Source of the DNA: Frankia canadensis
GTDB lineage: Bacteria; Actinomycetota; Actinomycetes; Frankiales; Frankiaceae
Length of the DNA stretch: 64,000 nucleotides
NCBI RefSeq assembly: GCF_900197875.1
Contig: NZ_FZMO01000558.1
Location: 1-64,000 of the forward strand
Direction: 5' to 3'
Shown: one piece after another, positions 16,901 through 26,200 of the stretch
Numbering within the stretch: the stretch's first letter is position 1
Layout: every line of letters begins with the position of its first letter
Program-made: the position numbers and the translations under genes
Notes under the pieces: generated by a model
Databases searched by the model: none
Seen by the model: the letters and a program-made list of their open reading frames with translations, nothing else
Told to the model about the DNA's origin: nothing

Positions 16901-18143
16901 CCTGCTGCTCGCCGTCGAGCAGCGGGCTGGCACCTTCGTCGGACGCGCCCAGGATCTCCAACGCCGCCTCTGGGCCGATCTGGAGCACCGCTACTTCAGC
17001 GGGGTCAGGGTGCTGCGAGAGCTCACGAAGCTCCGCGGCTCACTCGCGCCCGCGATGCCTGTCGTGATGACCAGCCTGGTAGGACACCCGCCGCAGGATC
17101 AGGAGACGGCACTGGGCGTCCCGGTGTACGGGATATCCCAGACTCCGCAGGTGTCGCTGGACTTCCAGATCTTCGAGAGGGCGCACGGGCTCGCCTTCAA
17201 CTGGGACTTCCTGCCAGCGGTGTACCCGGACGGCCTGATCGACGAGATGTTCGACGCGTTCCGCGGCCTGCTGGAATCCCTGGGGAAGGCGCAGAACTGG
17301 GAGAAGCCCGCCTTCGCGCTGCGGTCCTCCGCGACGGATCAGCGGGCACCTGAGATCGCCGTTCCCGCACAGGCCGCGGAGCGCGACACCGCGGATGCCT
17401 GGGAGCGCTACTGGGCAGGCATCGAGCGCACCGGTCGCGGCGGCGACGTAATCTGGGACGCGGACAGCGGCGAGGAGTTCGCATGGCTTCTCGGCCAGGC
17501 CCGGCGGCATTTCCCCCCCAACCTGCCGGTGATCGACCTGGGCTGCGGCAACGGCCGGTACAGTCGCGAACTCGCGGCACACTTCCCGCACGTCACCGGC
17601 GTCGACGTCGCCGCCAGCGCCATCGAGCACGCCACGGCGGAGGCGGCGAGTGCCGGGGTGCGTAACGCCGACTACCGGGCGCTGGACATGACGGACGCCG
17701 AACAGGCGGGGACGCTGGGCGAGGGCCCTTACAACATCTTCGTCCGCGGCGTCTTCCACATCCTGCGCGGCGCGGCCCGAGCCAGGCTGGCCACTGTGGT
17801 CGACCGGCTGCTGGGATCAGAAGGGGTGCTGATCCTCCATGAACCTGACTACTCCGCCGGCTCCTTCGGCTATCTCGGCTTCGTCGGTGGCAAGAAGGGG
17901 CGCGCCGAGGGCCTGGTCGGCCCGCTGGAGGCCGCCGGCGTCCGGCACTCCCGGCGCTTCGACCGCCCGGAGCTGACCGACGTCTTCCCGGCGGAGCGGT
18001 GGGAGCTCGTCGATGACGACGCCGTCAACCTGCACGTCATCGACCCGGAGAGCGACGCCGGTGCGCTGGGCCTGCCGGGCTACTACGCCGTGCTGCGGCG
18101 TCGGCCGGCCGAGAGGAGCGCGCCGGAGAACGGCAGGCGTTGA
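13998..18143 (+). CDS. NRPS: adenylation-carrier-cyclization-methyltransferase (A-T-Cy-MT)
   Basis: This 1381-residue protein has, in order: A domain (~60-565; LIYTSGSTGTPK, YGTTETT, LYDTGD, core Lys in NGKVDR), carrier domain (FFEIGGHSLL, Ser about 609), a heterocyclization domain (~670-1100) with the diagnostic DxxxxDxxS motif (D809-S817) instead of HHxxxDG, and a C-terminal class I methyltransferase (VIDLGCGNGRY). In the A domain the FDxS motif reads FAVQ: the Asp that holds the alpha-amine is Ala253. A non-amino-acid starter such as an aryl acid fits, so loading of (chloro)indole-3-carboxylate is proposed. The domain order starts with A and has no condensation domain, as expected of a loading module. 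GTG start with a purine-rich AAAGGG upstream; 82 bp after the P450. Confidence 0.9.
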   Translation: MSTELAPELRSEAGATHGQSHHQDLRGTSPEADALARPLTAAERRRLLVDGNRTEAAFPDTGYPELLAAQAVRTPHAPALVQGGRSLTFAELEVETNRLAHYLISRGAGPGQRVGLCYPRSADYVLGSLAILKTGAAIVALDPVNPDDRLAIMIEDAAPLLLLVPEELTARTPVGLPRAEVATAGRGLPATPTGTPTDKDTVSHLIYTSGSTGTPKAVLERHGAITNLVHWTERAYGVRPGDRASWMSTPGFAVQIMEWLPYLPLGAAVHIPEAGQAQTPQQIRDWLVDQKISHTMLVAALAEPVWGLEWPDDAALRIMVTTAERVNSWPPVDTSFQVVMTYGTTETTNVLSCLDLGAGIDYTSQATPEEIQRTRPVPVGRPIANLRVYLLDDADRPVPLGEVGRLHVAGAGLAAGYHGHPELTAAAFRPNPLPEEPEPILYDTGDLARRRDDGAVEILGRADSQVKIRGFRVELGEVETHIARLTGVVEAVVVAHERGPNDKRLVAYVSPAPDADLDAGTVRAEVASGLPYYMVPSAVVVLPELPRLPNGKVDRRRLPAPPEGREGTDAGYAAPRTEVEDGLARLWATAFRTQSIGIHDNFFEIGGHSLLAFQLIDAIRHSYAVELSLSDLSRRPTVAELAELITAERVGRRGDFGGLPAIVPDPDRRFEPFPLTESQQALWIGRGGLVELGNVGCHGYFEWQSPDLDVARFERAWLRLVERHDALRTVILPDGTQQVLQEIPAYDIPVRDLRTLDGPRLEEELGALRDRLSHQVLDAARWPLFDVRITLLPPGAAGGRRARIHLSLDFLIADAWSYFQVLVPDLAAFYADPDATRETLTLTFRDYVTAINDSLGDSELYLRSEWYWRDRLATLPPAPALPGRPADAPALPVRFERRNHQVDAELWSRIQALGQAREVTPSGILAAAFAEVLGAWSGQPRFTVNFPLFNRLPLHPQVNQLLADTTTTLLLAVEQRAGTFVGRAQDLQRRLWADLEHRYFSGVRVLRELTKLRGSLAPAMPVVMTSLVGHPPQDQETALGVPVYGISQTPQVSLDFQIFERAHGLAFNWDFLPAVYPDGLIDEMFDAFRGLLESLGKAQNWEKPAFALRSSATDQRAPEIAVPAQAAERDTADAWERYWAGIERTGRGGDVIWDADSGEEFAWLLGQARRHFPPNLPVIDLGCGNGRYSRELAAHFPHVTGVDVAASAIEHATAEAASAGVRNADYRALDMTDAEQAGTLGEGPYNIFVRGVFHILRGAARARLATVVDRLLGSEGVLILHEPDYSAGSFGYLGFVGGKKGRAEGLVGPLEAAGVRHSRRFDRPELTDVFPAERWELVDDDAVNLHVIDPESDAGALGLPGYYAVLRRRPAERSAPENGRR

Positions 18144-18313
18144 CGGGGATGATGATGCCGGCGGGTCGCGGGGCCGTCCGCGAACGAGGGCCCCGGGCTC
18201 GTCGACCGGCGGTGGTGACATTCGCGAGTAGTGCGGGCGAGCGCCACCATCGCCGTGCGCCCAGCTGGCTGTGACGCCGGAAGTCGCCGCAGGCGCATTC
18301 GTGCCAGGAGCGT

Positions 18314-18727
18314 TCAGTCTGGAGGCCGTGTATCGCAGTTTCGCGGTCTTGGTCGTGCGGTCGGGTGGGGCTGAGCGCTGTCCTGAGAGCTGGGACCCGC
18401 GTAGAGGATGAAGGTGTGATCGATGCGCTGTTCCGGGGTGCCGGTTTTGGGCCCGAGGGAGGCAGGTAGTTCGGACTCGGTGTACCGGTCGTCGCTGGCC
18501 AGGTAGATCGCGATGGCCCAGTGGTCGGCGGATCCCTGGCAGCGCAGGCGCAGGATCGGTGCGGGGTCGCGATGGCCGGGCAGGACCGCGCTGACGTAGC
18601 AGAACGGTCCGCGGTAGCGCACGACTGGGTCGCCGAGCTGCGGCCAGCCGCGGGTGACGTGGGCGATGATCCGCTCGGTGACGGCGGTGCGGGTGCGCGG
18701 GCTGGGTGTGTCGGGCACGTCGTTCAT
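18314..18727 (-). CDS. Hypothetical protein next to the IS701 transposase
   Basis: This is a 137-residue protein if the ATG at 18727 is used (GGGGA upstream); an in-frame start at 18772 is possible. It contains a central region (YRGPFCYVSAVLPGHRDPAP, RLRCQGSADHWAIAIYLAS) that looks folded and conserved, and a disordered Pro/Arg-rich tail. No catalytic motif is recognised. It diverges from the transposase at 18809 with a short shared promoter region and may be carried with that element. I do not assign a function. Confidence 0.5.
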   Translation of the reverse strand: MNDVPDTPSPRTRTAVTERIIAHVTRGWPQLGDPVVRYRGPFCYVSAVLPGHRDPAPILRLRCQGSADHWAIAIYLASDDRYTESELPASLGPKTGTPEQRIDHTFILYAGPSSQDSAQPHPTARPRPRNCDTRPPD

Positions 18728-18808
18728 GATGGGTCCCCGGGGCGCGTCACGTACGGGTGCGGCGTGTCGCATACGTCGAGGAGACGACCGGTTTCATAGG
18801 GTCCGGCG

Positions 18809-20099
18809 GTGACCTTGCCGGCGCCCTGGGCCGCGTTGCTGGAGATGTTCCGTCCGGGGTTTCGCCGCCGGGGCACGTTCACGCTGTTCACCGTGCTGGC
18901 AACCGGGATGGTGGCGCAGACCGGACGGCGCAGCGTGGTGGGGATGCTGTCCGGGGCGCGGATGGCCGGCGTGATCTCGTTTCATGCCGCGTGCCGGTTC
19001 TTCTCCCACGCGATGTGGGACGTCGACCAACTAGGGCTGATCGCCGCGCGGCGGTTGCTCGACGACGACGCGCCGGTCACGGTGGTGGTCGACGACACGC
19101 TGTTCAAACGGTGGGGCCGCAAGGTACATCATGCGTTCTGGACCTATGACGGCGCGGCCCAGGGCGGCCGGAAGATCGCCCGGGGGAATCGGTGGGTGGT
19201 GGCCGGGATCGTGGTCTGGCTTCCGTTTTGCACTGCCCCGGTGTGCCTGCCGGTGTTGTTCCGGCTGTGCGCGGGTAAAGGCACCGCCGGCCCGGTCGAG
19301 CTGGCCGGGCAGCTGCTGGGGCTGATCGCGGCCGAGTTCCCGGGCCGTCGCCTGCACGGAGTTGGCGACGCCGCCTATCACGGCAGGCCGCTGCTGGTGG
19401 CCAGGACCACGTGGACGACCCGGTTGCCGGCCAACGCCGCGCTGTACTACCTGGCGCCACCGCGCACCGGCAGGTGCGGGCGGCCCGCGCTCAAAGGCGC
19501 CAAACTCGGCAGGCCGGCCGACGTGGCCGTGGGGGTAGCCGACTGGGCGAATGCCACGGTTGTCCGGTACGGCTGCACCCGAATCGGTCCTTCTCGCCGA
19601 GGTGCCCTGCATCTGGTACGGCAGCTTCGGTAACGCGGTGGGCCGGCGTGTCCTGGTCCGGGAAGAAGACCCGACCAGGCACTATGATCCGGCGCTGTTC
19701 ACCGTCGATACGACCGCCACCGCCGCTGGGTAGTAGGGCGCTACGCGGTGCGATGGCCGATCGAGCGAGCCTGTCAACGCCACCAGCGAGCAGCAGACCA
19801 GTGTCGGGCAGGCCCGCAACCGGGTGCCCAAAGCCATCGAGCGGACCGTGCCGTTCGGCATGCTGGTGCAGACCTTGGTCATCGTCTGGTACACCTGCAC
19901 GGCCACCAACCCGAGGACGTACTCGCCCGCCGGCTCACTGAGGTGGTCCGACAGCAAGACCGAACCATCCTTCGAAGACATGATTGTCAAGCTGCGCAGG
20001 ACCTTGATCGCAGCCAGATTTACCGCGGTTCGCCCAGGTCACGTCGACCCCGATCTATTACGGGACTACTCCCTGGCCTGCGCCGCAGCCGTCGCATAG
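18809..20099 (+). mobile_element. IS701-family transposase, broken by frameshifts
   Basis: The first ~255 codons are intact and typical of IS701-type DDE transposases (VVVDDTLFKRWGRKVH with the first Asp; HGVGDAAYHGRPLL with the second). Near 19580 the frame shifts to LLAEVPCIWYGSFGNAVG, and near 19735 a further change leads to the conserved end (AIERTVPFGMLVQTLVIVWY, ending FEDMIVKLRRTLIAARF and a stop at 20097-20099). It lies between the convergent ends of the two halves of the peptide cluster, so its arrival did not interrupt a gene. Likely inactive. Confidence 0.8.
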
Positions 20100-20112
20100 G
20101 TGCGAAACACGA

Positions 20113-20149
20113 GCTGGAGGGCTTCCGCCCGATACGGGAGCCCTCCAGC
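20113..20149 (-). terminator. Strong hairpin after the minus-strand operon
   Basis: An 11-bp perfect stem (20113-20123 with 20139-20149, GCTGGAGGGCT and its complement) encloses a 15-base loop, 13 bases beyond the stop codon of the aldolase gene. There is no long U tract, which is common for actinobacterial terminators. It probably ends transcription of the operon that starts at the AfsR-type regulator. Confidence 0.7.
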
Positions 20150-20162
20150 AGTTGCCAGCTCG

Positions 20163-21212
20163 TCAGCCGGCGGACTGCCCGTGGATCGCCTTCGCCAGCA
20201 CCCGCACGGCCTGTTCACAGCCCGCCTTGTCCACATCGAGGTGGGTGACCAGCCGCAGCAGCCCCGGAGCCGGGGAGGTGACCCGCACGCCGTGCCGGGA
20301 CGCCTGTTCCACGACTGCCTCGGCAGCGGGCGTGCGGGCCAGCACGATGTTCGTCTCCGGAGCGCTCACGGCGCAGCCCGCCTCCCGGAGTCCGTCGGCG
20401 AGCAGGGCCGCGTTGCTGTGGTCGTCGCCGATGCGCGCCAGGTTGTGCTCCAGCGCGTACAGGCCGGCCGCCGCGAGTACCCCGGCCTGGCGCATGCCGC
20501 CGCCCAGCCGGTGCCTGATCTTCCGAGCCTGCCCGAGGAGTTCGCCGTCGCACAACAGCACCGACCCCACAGGCGCGCCCAGCCCCTTGGACAGGCACAC
20601 GGAGAGGGTGTCGGCGACCGGAGCCCCGAACTCGGCGAGGGGAACCCCGGTGGCGGCGTGCGCGTTCCAGATCCGAGCCCCATCCAGATGTACCGCGATC
20701 CCGGCGGCATCGGCCACCGCACGTATGCCGCGCAGTGTCTCCAGCGGATGGACGTTGCCGCCCGAGCGGGTGTGCGTCTGCTCCACCGCGACCGCCCGGG
20801 TGCCGACCGTGTACGAGTTGCCGCGGCGTACGAAGGCCGCGAGCGCCCGCGGGTCGATCAGCCCGGACTCGGACGTCAGGGTGCGGGTCTGTATTCCGCC
20901 GTGCAGGGCGGGCGCCCCGTCCTCATGAGCGAGGATGTGCGCTTCCGCGTCGCAGACCAGCTCCTCGCCGGGGCCGACCAGCAGCCGCAGCCCGATCTGG
21001 TTGGCCATCACCCCCGACGGTGCAAACAGCGCGCCGGAGAAACCGAAGAGCCCGCAGAGCCGCTCCTCCAGCGCCCGGACGGTCGGGTCCTCCCCGAACA
21101 TGTCATCGCCGAGCTCGGCCTCGGCCATCGCGGCCCGCATCCCTGGTGACGGCAGGGCCACCGTGTCGCTCCGCAGATCGACAGGTGCGCCGGTCACCGG
21201 TGCGTCGGTCAC
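20163..21212 (-). CDS. PLP-dependent threonine/beta-hydroxy-amino-acid aldolase
   Basis: This 349-residue protein is a low-specificity threonine aldolase-family, fold-type I PLP enzyme: LRSDTVALPSPGMRAAM at the N-terminus, GDDMFGEDPTVRALE, HLDGARIWNA and the PLP-lysine motif LSKGLGAPVGSVL. Such enzymes cleave beta-hydroxy amino acids to glycine and an aldehyde and can also run in reverse. The start overlaps the end of the DUF2461 gene by four bases, so it is the last gene of a coupled operon. In this cluster retro-aldol cleavage of beta-hydroxy-chlorotryptophan to chloroindole-3-carboxaldehyde would link the P450 to the aldehyde dehydrogenase. That substrate is inference. Confidence 0.9.
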   Translation of the reverse strand: MTDAPVTGAPVDLRSDTVALPSPGMRAAMAEAELGDDMFGEDPTVRALEERLCGLFGFSGALFAPSGVMANQIGLRLLVGPGEELVCDAEAHILAHEDGAPALHGGIQTRTLTSESGLIDPRALAAFVRRGNSYTVGTRAVAVEQTHTRSGGNVHPLETLRGIRAVADAAGIAVHLDGARIWNAHAATGVPLAEFGAPVADTLSVCLSKGLGAPVGSVLLCDGELLGQARKIRHRLGGGMRQAGVLAAAGLYALEHNLARIGDDHSNAALLADGLREAGCAVSAPETNIVLARTPAAEAVVEQASRHGVRVTSPAPGLLRLVTHLDVDKAGCEQAVRVLAKAIHGQSAG

Positions 21213-21865
21213 CGGGACGGCTCCGCCGTGCGGGCTGGCGCCTGGTCGGCCACCCAGGACAGCAGCGGGCGCACCAGCCGCCAGGTCTCCCGCACCTGGT
21301 GCGCTGCCCGTCCCGAGTGCAGCTCGGGCCCCGGGCCGTAACGCCGCCCGACGTCGAGCGTGCGGTGGCGCAGCAACTCCAGCCGTGGATGGTCCTGGCT
21401 GAAGCCGCGGGGATGCGTCCTGAGCTGGTCCCCGCCGATCGCGAAGCCGCTCTCCCGCAGCCGCTCGACGATCGAGGCCAGCTCCGCGCCACTGCCGTCC
21501 TCGGCCACCGCGGTCCGGTAGCGGGCGATGTGCTCCGCGGCGCGCGGGTAGTAGCGGCCCGAGGCGTACAGGCCCTCCGCGTCCAGGTGCAGCCAGAAGC
21601 CCAGGAACGGCTCAAGGTCAAGATAGGCTCCCTGATAGGTCTTGTACGGGGACTTGTCGTGCGACAGCCGAGTGTCCCGCACGGGACCCAGCACGCGGAT
21701 ATCGCCGAACTCGTCGGACAACTCCCGGGCCAGGGCGGTCATCGGCGCGAGCACCTGCCGCTCGTAGACCCGGCGGTAGCGCTGCTGCCAGGATTCCCTG
21801 GAGTTGTCGGCCTTCAGGGCGGCGTACAGGTGGAGCGCCGCCGGGGGGAAGCCGGTGAAATTCAT
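21209..21865 (-). CDS. DUF2461 family protein in the NRPS operon
   Basis: This 218-residue protein matches the DUF2461 (TIGR02453) pattern: FTGFPPAALHLYAALKADNS at the start, RVLGPVRDTRLSHDKSPYKT, GFWLHLDAEGLYASGRYY, and RGFSQDHPRLELLRHR. The family is widespread and its biochemical function is unknown. Here it is embedded between the SHMT-like gene and the aldolase with four-base overlaps on both sides, so it is made with biosynthetic enzymes. No membrane segment or signal peptide. A role as a helper or unrecognised tailoring step is possible but unsupported. Confidence 0.8.
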   Translation of the reverse strand: MNFTGFPPAALHLYAALKADNSRESWQQRYRRVYERQVLAPMTALARELSDEFGDIRVLGPVRDTRLSHDKSPYKTYQGAYLDLEPFLGFWLHLDAEGLYASGRYYPRAAEHIARYRTAVAEDGSGAELASIVERLRESGFAIGGDQLRTHPRGFSQDHPRLELLRHRTLDVGRRYGPGPELHSGRAAHQVRETWRLVRPLLSWVADQAPARTAEPSR

Positions 21866-23280
21866 GGCGCGGATCCCTCCCCGCTCCGGTGCCGGGGTGC
21901 ATAGGCGGGCAGAGGATAGCGGGCGCAGAGCTCAGCGACCGCGGCGCGGACCCGGGCCTGAACAGCGGGGGCGAGGACATGGCCGCTCTGTTCGTCCGGG
22001 CGAACGGCTTCTAGCACATCGGCGACGAGGTCGGCGCACGCGGCGGCCTCGTCCCGGTCCATGCCGCGTGCGGCCAGGGTGTTGCTGCCGATGCGCAGCC
22101 CGCCGGTGACCCGGGCGGGAGTGGTGTCTCCCGGGACGCGGTTGCGGTTGACCACGATTCCACACGACTCCAGGGCCTGCTCGGCGATGTCTCCGGTCAG
22201 CCCGGTGCCGCGCAGATCGAGCAGCACCATGTGGGTGTCGGTGCCGCCGGTGACCACGCGCAGACCGCGGGCGGCCAGCCGCTCGGCGATGGCCTGGGCG
22301 CCGGCCGCCAGTCGCTGGGCGAGCTCCGCGAAGCCGGGCCCGGCGACGAAGTCCAGCGCCCGCGCCTTGGCGGCGATCGACGCCAGGTCAGGAGTGCCCT
22401 GGGTGAAGGGGAAGACGGCGCGGCGCAGCGTTGCCGCGAGCGATCCTCGGCCCGGCCCGGGCCGGTGCGCGTCGCGTCCCAGCAGAATGAGGCCGCCGCG
22501 CGGACCATAGAGCTGCTTGTACGTGCTGGTGGTGGTCACGTGCGCGTGGTCGATGGGGCTCGGGTGCAGCCCGGTCGCCACCAGGCCCGCGATATGGGAG
22601 ATGTCGGCGAGGAGGAACGCGTTCGCCTCGTCGGCGATCTCCCGGAAGCGGGCGAAGTCGACGGTCCGCGGGTAGGCGCTCGCTCCGCACACCAGCAGCT
22701 TCGGGCGGTGTGCCAAAGCCAGCTCCCGGATCTGCCCGTAGTCCAGGAAGCCGTCTGGGGTGACGCGGTAGCCCTTGGCGTTGTAGTAGCGGCCGGTCAG
22801 CGATGCGGGGGAGCCGTGTGTGAGGTGGCCGCCGCAGTCGAGGTCGAGGCCCAGCAGTGTGTCGCCCGGATTCAGCAGAGCGGTGATCACCGCCAGGTTG
22901 GCCGAGGAGCCGGAATGCGGCTGGACGATCGCCTCCCGGGCACCGAAGACACTGCAGGCGCGGTCGGCGGCGAGCCGTTCGACCTCGTCGGCCACCTCGC
23001 AGCCCGCGTGGTAGCGGGCACCCGGGTAGCCTTCCGCGGTGAGGTTGCTGAGCGAGGTGCCACTGCAGGCCAGCACGGAGGGATCGGCGACGCTGGAGGC
23101 CGCGACCATCATCAGTGTCTCGTTCTGCCGGGCGGCCTCCCGGGCCAGCAGTTTGTACAGCGGGGCGTCGGCCTCCCGGAGCCTGGCCGCAGCGTGACGG
23201 GCGAAGCCGATTAGGTCGAGCCCGTCGGGGGTGTCCGGCGGCCGCGCCGTGGGCGCGGGCGCGGGGAGGGCGAGACTCAT
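21862..23280 (-). CDS. Divergent serine hydroxymethyltransferase, predicted alpha-methylserine synthase
   Basis: This 472-residue PLP enzyme has the SHMT fold and landmarks: AEGYPGARYHAGCEVADEVE, HLTHGSP, LADISHIAGLVATG and GPRGGLILLG. Two places differ from housekeeping SHMT: ASEN near residue 60 is AASS, and the His just before the PLP lysine is Tyr (TSTYKQL). Both are near the substrate site, so specificity has probably changed. It directly follows the Cy-A-T NRPS gene with a four-base overlap. SHMT paralogues that transfer hydroxymethyl to alanine make alpha-methylserine (FmoH in JBIR-34/-35 biosynthesis). An L-threonine transaldolase role is the main alternative. Confidence 0.85.
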   Translation of the reverse strand: MSLALPAPAPTARPPDTPDGLDLIGFARHAAARLREADAPLYKLLAREAARQNETLMMVAASSVADPSVLACSGTSLSNLTAEGYPGARYHAGCEVADEVERLAADRACSVFGAREAIVQPHSGSSANLAVITALLNPGDTLLGLDLDCGGHLTHGSPASLTGRYYNAKGYRVTPDGFLDYGQIRELALAHRPKLLVCGASAYPRTVDFARFREIADEANAFLLADISHIAGLVATGLHPSPIDHAHVTTTSTYKQLYGPRGGLILLGRDAHRPGPGRGSLAATLRRAVFPFTQGTPDLASIAAKARALDFVAGPGFAELAQRLAAGAQAIAERLAARGLRVVTGGTDTHMVLLDLRGTGLTGDIAEQALESCGIVVNRNRVPGDTTPARVTGGLRIGSNTLAARGMDRDEAAACADLVADVLEAVRPDEQSGHVLAPAVQARVRAAVAELCARYPLPAYAPRHRSGEGSAP

Positions 23281-26200
23281 GCCTGTCCCTTCTCGGAGGC
23301 GGCGGTGGCGGCGACCTCGGGCTGGTCCCCTTCCAACAGGCTCAGCGCCTCGGCGGCAAGCTGGGCGGCGTAGCCGTGCCGCTCGTCCGCGGCGATTGTG
23401 GCGGCCAGCTCGGACAGCAGAGGGGTGTTGAAGACGGTCCTGACCGGTACCGGCACCGCGAGCAGTTCGGTGAGCAGGGCTGCCAGCCGGGTACCGCTGA
23501 GCGAATCTCCGCCCAGCCGGAAGAAGTTGTCATCGAGAGCGGCCCGGTCGAGGCCGAGGATCTCGGCGACGGCCGCGCACAGCAGCCGCTCCAGCGGGTT
23601 CTCTGGGTGTTGAGCCCGCTCCCGGACCTCGTCCTGGGCGGTGCTCTGCTGCCCTGCCGCGGTGGCGAGCGTCAGCCGGTCCACCTTGCCGTTCCGGGTG
23701 AGTGGCAGCTCGTCCAGCACGGTCAGCGCTGAGGGGACGAGGTGTGAGGGGAGCCGCTCGGCCAGCCGTCCGCGTACCGTGTCGGCCAGTGCCGAAGGGG
23801 GCACCGTGGCGCCGTCGAGCGCACCATCCGATGGCACCACGAAGCCGTGCAGCCGCCGCACGCCGTGCGCGCTCGTCGGCGCCACCACCACGGCCGCCCG
23901 GACCGCGGCGTCCTGGCGCAGCGCGGCCTCGATCTCGCCCAGCTCGATTCGGTGTCCCTGGATCTTCACCTGGAAGTCGTTCCGACCCAGTATCTCGATG
24001 TTGCCGTCGGGCAGGTACCGGCCCAGGTCGCCGGTGAGGTAGGCGCGTTCCCCGCTTTCCGGCAGGGTGACGAAGCGCGCCGTGGTGCGCTCGACGTCCT
24101 TCCAGTAACCGATTGCCAGGCCCACCTCGCTGGCCACCGCCATCTCCCCGACGACCCCCACGGGTCGCTCACGGCGGGCGTCGTCGACGATGTAGTAGCG
24201 CTGGTTGGTGATCGGCTTGCCGTAGGGGATGCTGGTCCAGGACGGGTCGACCTTGCCGATCGGGTAGAACAGCGACCAGCAGATCGTCTCGGTCGGCCCA
24301 CCGGACCCCACGACCTGGATTCCCGGGCTCTGCGCCCGCAGCCGGTCGGGCAGGGTCAGCGGAATCCAGTCGCCGGAGAGCACGGCGAGCCGCAGCGACT
24401 CCAGCGGTCTGCCGGCGCCGAGGCGCTCCCGCACCTCTGCCGTACCGACGAGCAGCTCCATCAGCACGGGTACCGAGTTCCACAAGGTCACCGACTCGGC
24501 GGCCACCAACTCGGCCCAGACATCCGGCTCCGCGTGCTCGAAGGGCGGCGGCAGCACCACCGTGCCGCCGTGGAGGAGCACTCCGAACACGTCGTAGATC
24601 GAGGCGTCGAAGTGCAGCCCGGAGACGGCGAGCAGTCGATCCTCGGCGGTGACGTCGAAGCGGTCGGCGACATCGTCGACGAGGTTGACCACCCCGAGGT
24701 GGTCGACCATCACGCCCTTGGGCTCACCGGTGCTACCCGAGGTGAAAATGGTGTACGCGAGATCCGACGGAGTCTGGGCGGTGGGCAGCGGTGTCGCGTC
24801 CCCGATCTCGAAATCCACGTCGACCCGGAAGCGTCTCACCTGCGGCGGCCAGCTCAGCCGAGCGTCCAGACGCGCCTGGGTGAGAACCGTGTCGACCTCG
24901 CCCTCAGCGAGCAGCCGCCGCAGCCGCTCTGCTGGTACGGACGGATCCAGCGGCAGGTAGGCGGCACCGGAGGTGAGGATGCCGTACACCGCCGCGTACT
25001 GCTCCCAGCCCTTCTCCATGACGACCGCGACGAGGTCACCGGGGGCGGCCCCGCGCTGGCGTAGCCGGCGTCCGATCCGGTTGGCGTAGGTGGAGAGCTC
25101 GGCGTAGGTGAGACGGCGCCGGGCGTCAACGACGGCCTCAGCGTCGGGCGTGGCTGTCGCCTGGGCGGCGAAGAGCTCGTGGAGGGTGGCGGGCCGGACC
25201 GGCCCCGCGGTGTCGTTCACCACGCGGCGCAGTTCCCGCTGCGCCAGCGGGATCAGTTCGAAGCGCGTGTCGTGCCAGCGGTCCGGGTCGTCCGCGAGCA
25301 GGTGCAGCAGCCGCACGTAGGCGTTGAAGGCATCGTCGATGAACCCAGGAGCGAAGGCGCCGTCCACGAAGTCCCAGATGACCCGGAGCTCACCGTCCAG
25401 CTCGCGCAGCTGGACGTCCAGGGAGACCTGCGGGGTCTGGGAAATCGAGTAGACCTCCCGCCCCAGGTCGGAGACGGGGCGTCGGACAGGGTAATCGAGC
25501 AGGCTGGTGACGACGATCGGCATCCCGGCCTGAGCTCCCGCGCCGTGCCGGCGGGTCAGCTCGCGCATTACCCGGACCCCGTTGAACGCGGTGTGCTCGA
25601 GATCCCGGTCGAGCTGGTCACGCAGAGCGAGAGCTCGGTCCAGGAAGGTCTCCCCGGCGCCGTCCACCGCCAAGAGCACGGCGTTGGTGAAGTCGCCGAG
25701 GACCGAGCCGATCCCGGGGTGCATGTCGGGCCGGTGGAAGACCGGATAGTTGAGGGTGAAATCGGGGGCCCCGGACCAGCACCGCACCACCTCGGCGAAC
25801 GCCGCGGTCAGCAGCACCGACGGGGTGAGGCCGGCCTGCCGCGCGCCCCCGGCCAGCCGCTGCCAGCGCTCGGCGGGCAGTCTGTGTTCCCGGCGGTCGA
25901 AGCGCACGTCGCCGGTCCGCGGGCCGCCGGACGGCAGGTCGGGGGCGGCGGGCAGGTCGGGCACCCGCCCGAGCCAGTAGTCCCGAGCCGTGCGGAACTC
26001 CTCGGTCTCGGGCAGGGCCAGCGCACGCCAGCGCGCGTAGTCCGCGAAGGTGATCCCTGGCCTGGGTGGGTGTGCGTCCGGGTCGTCGTAGAGGTCGATC
26101 AGATCGGGGAAGAGCACCTGGAACGCGCTGGAGGCGTCCAGCACCTGAAGGTCGATGCCCAGGTGCACCCGGCAGACGTCCCCGGGCAGCCTGACGATCC

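Noticed and set aside
14343-16988. 881-codon minus-strand open frame opposite the A-T-Cy-MT gene
   Set aside because: Shadow frame; repeat-poor, motif-free translation opposite clear NRPS domains. The same applies to 30267-32357 and 37050-39440.
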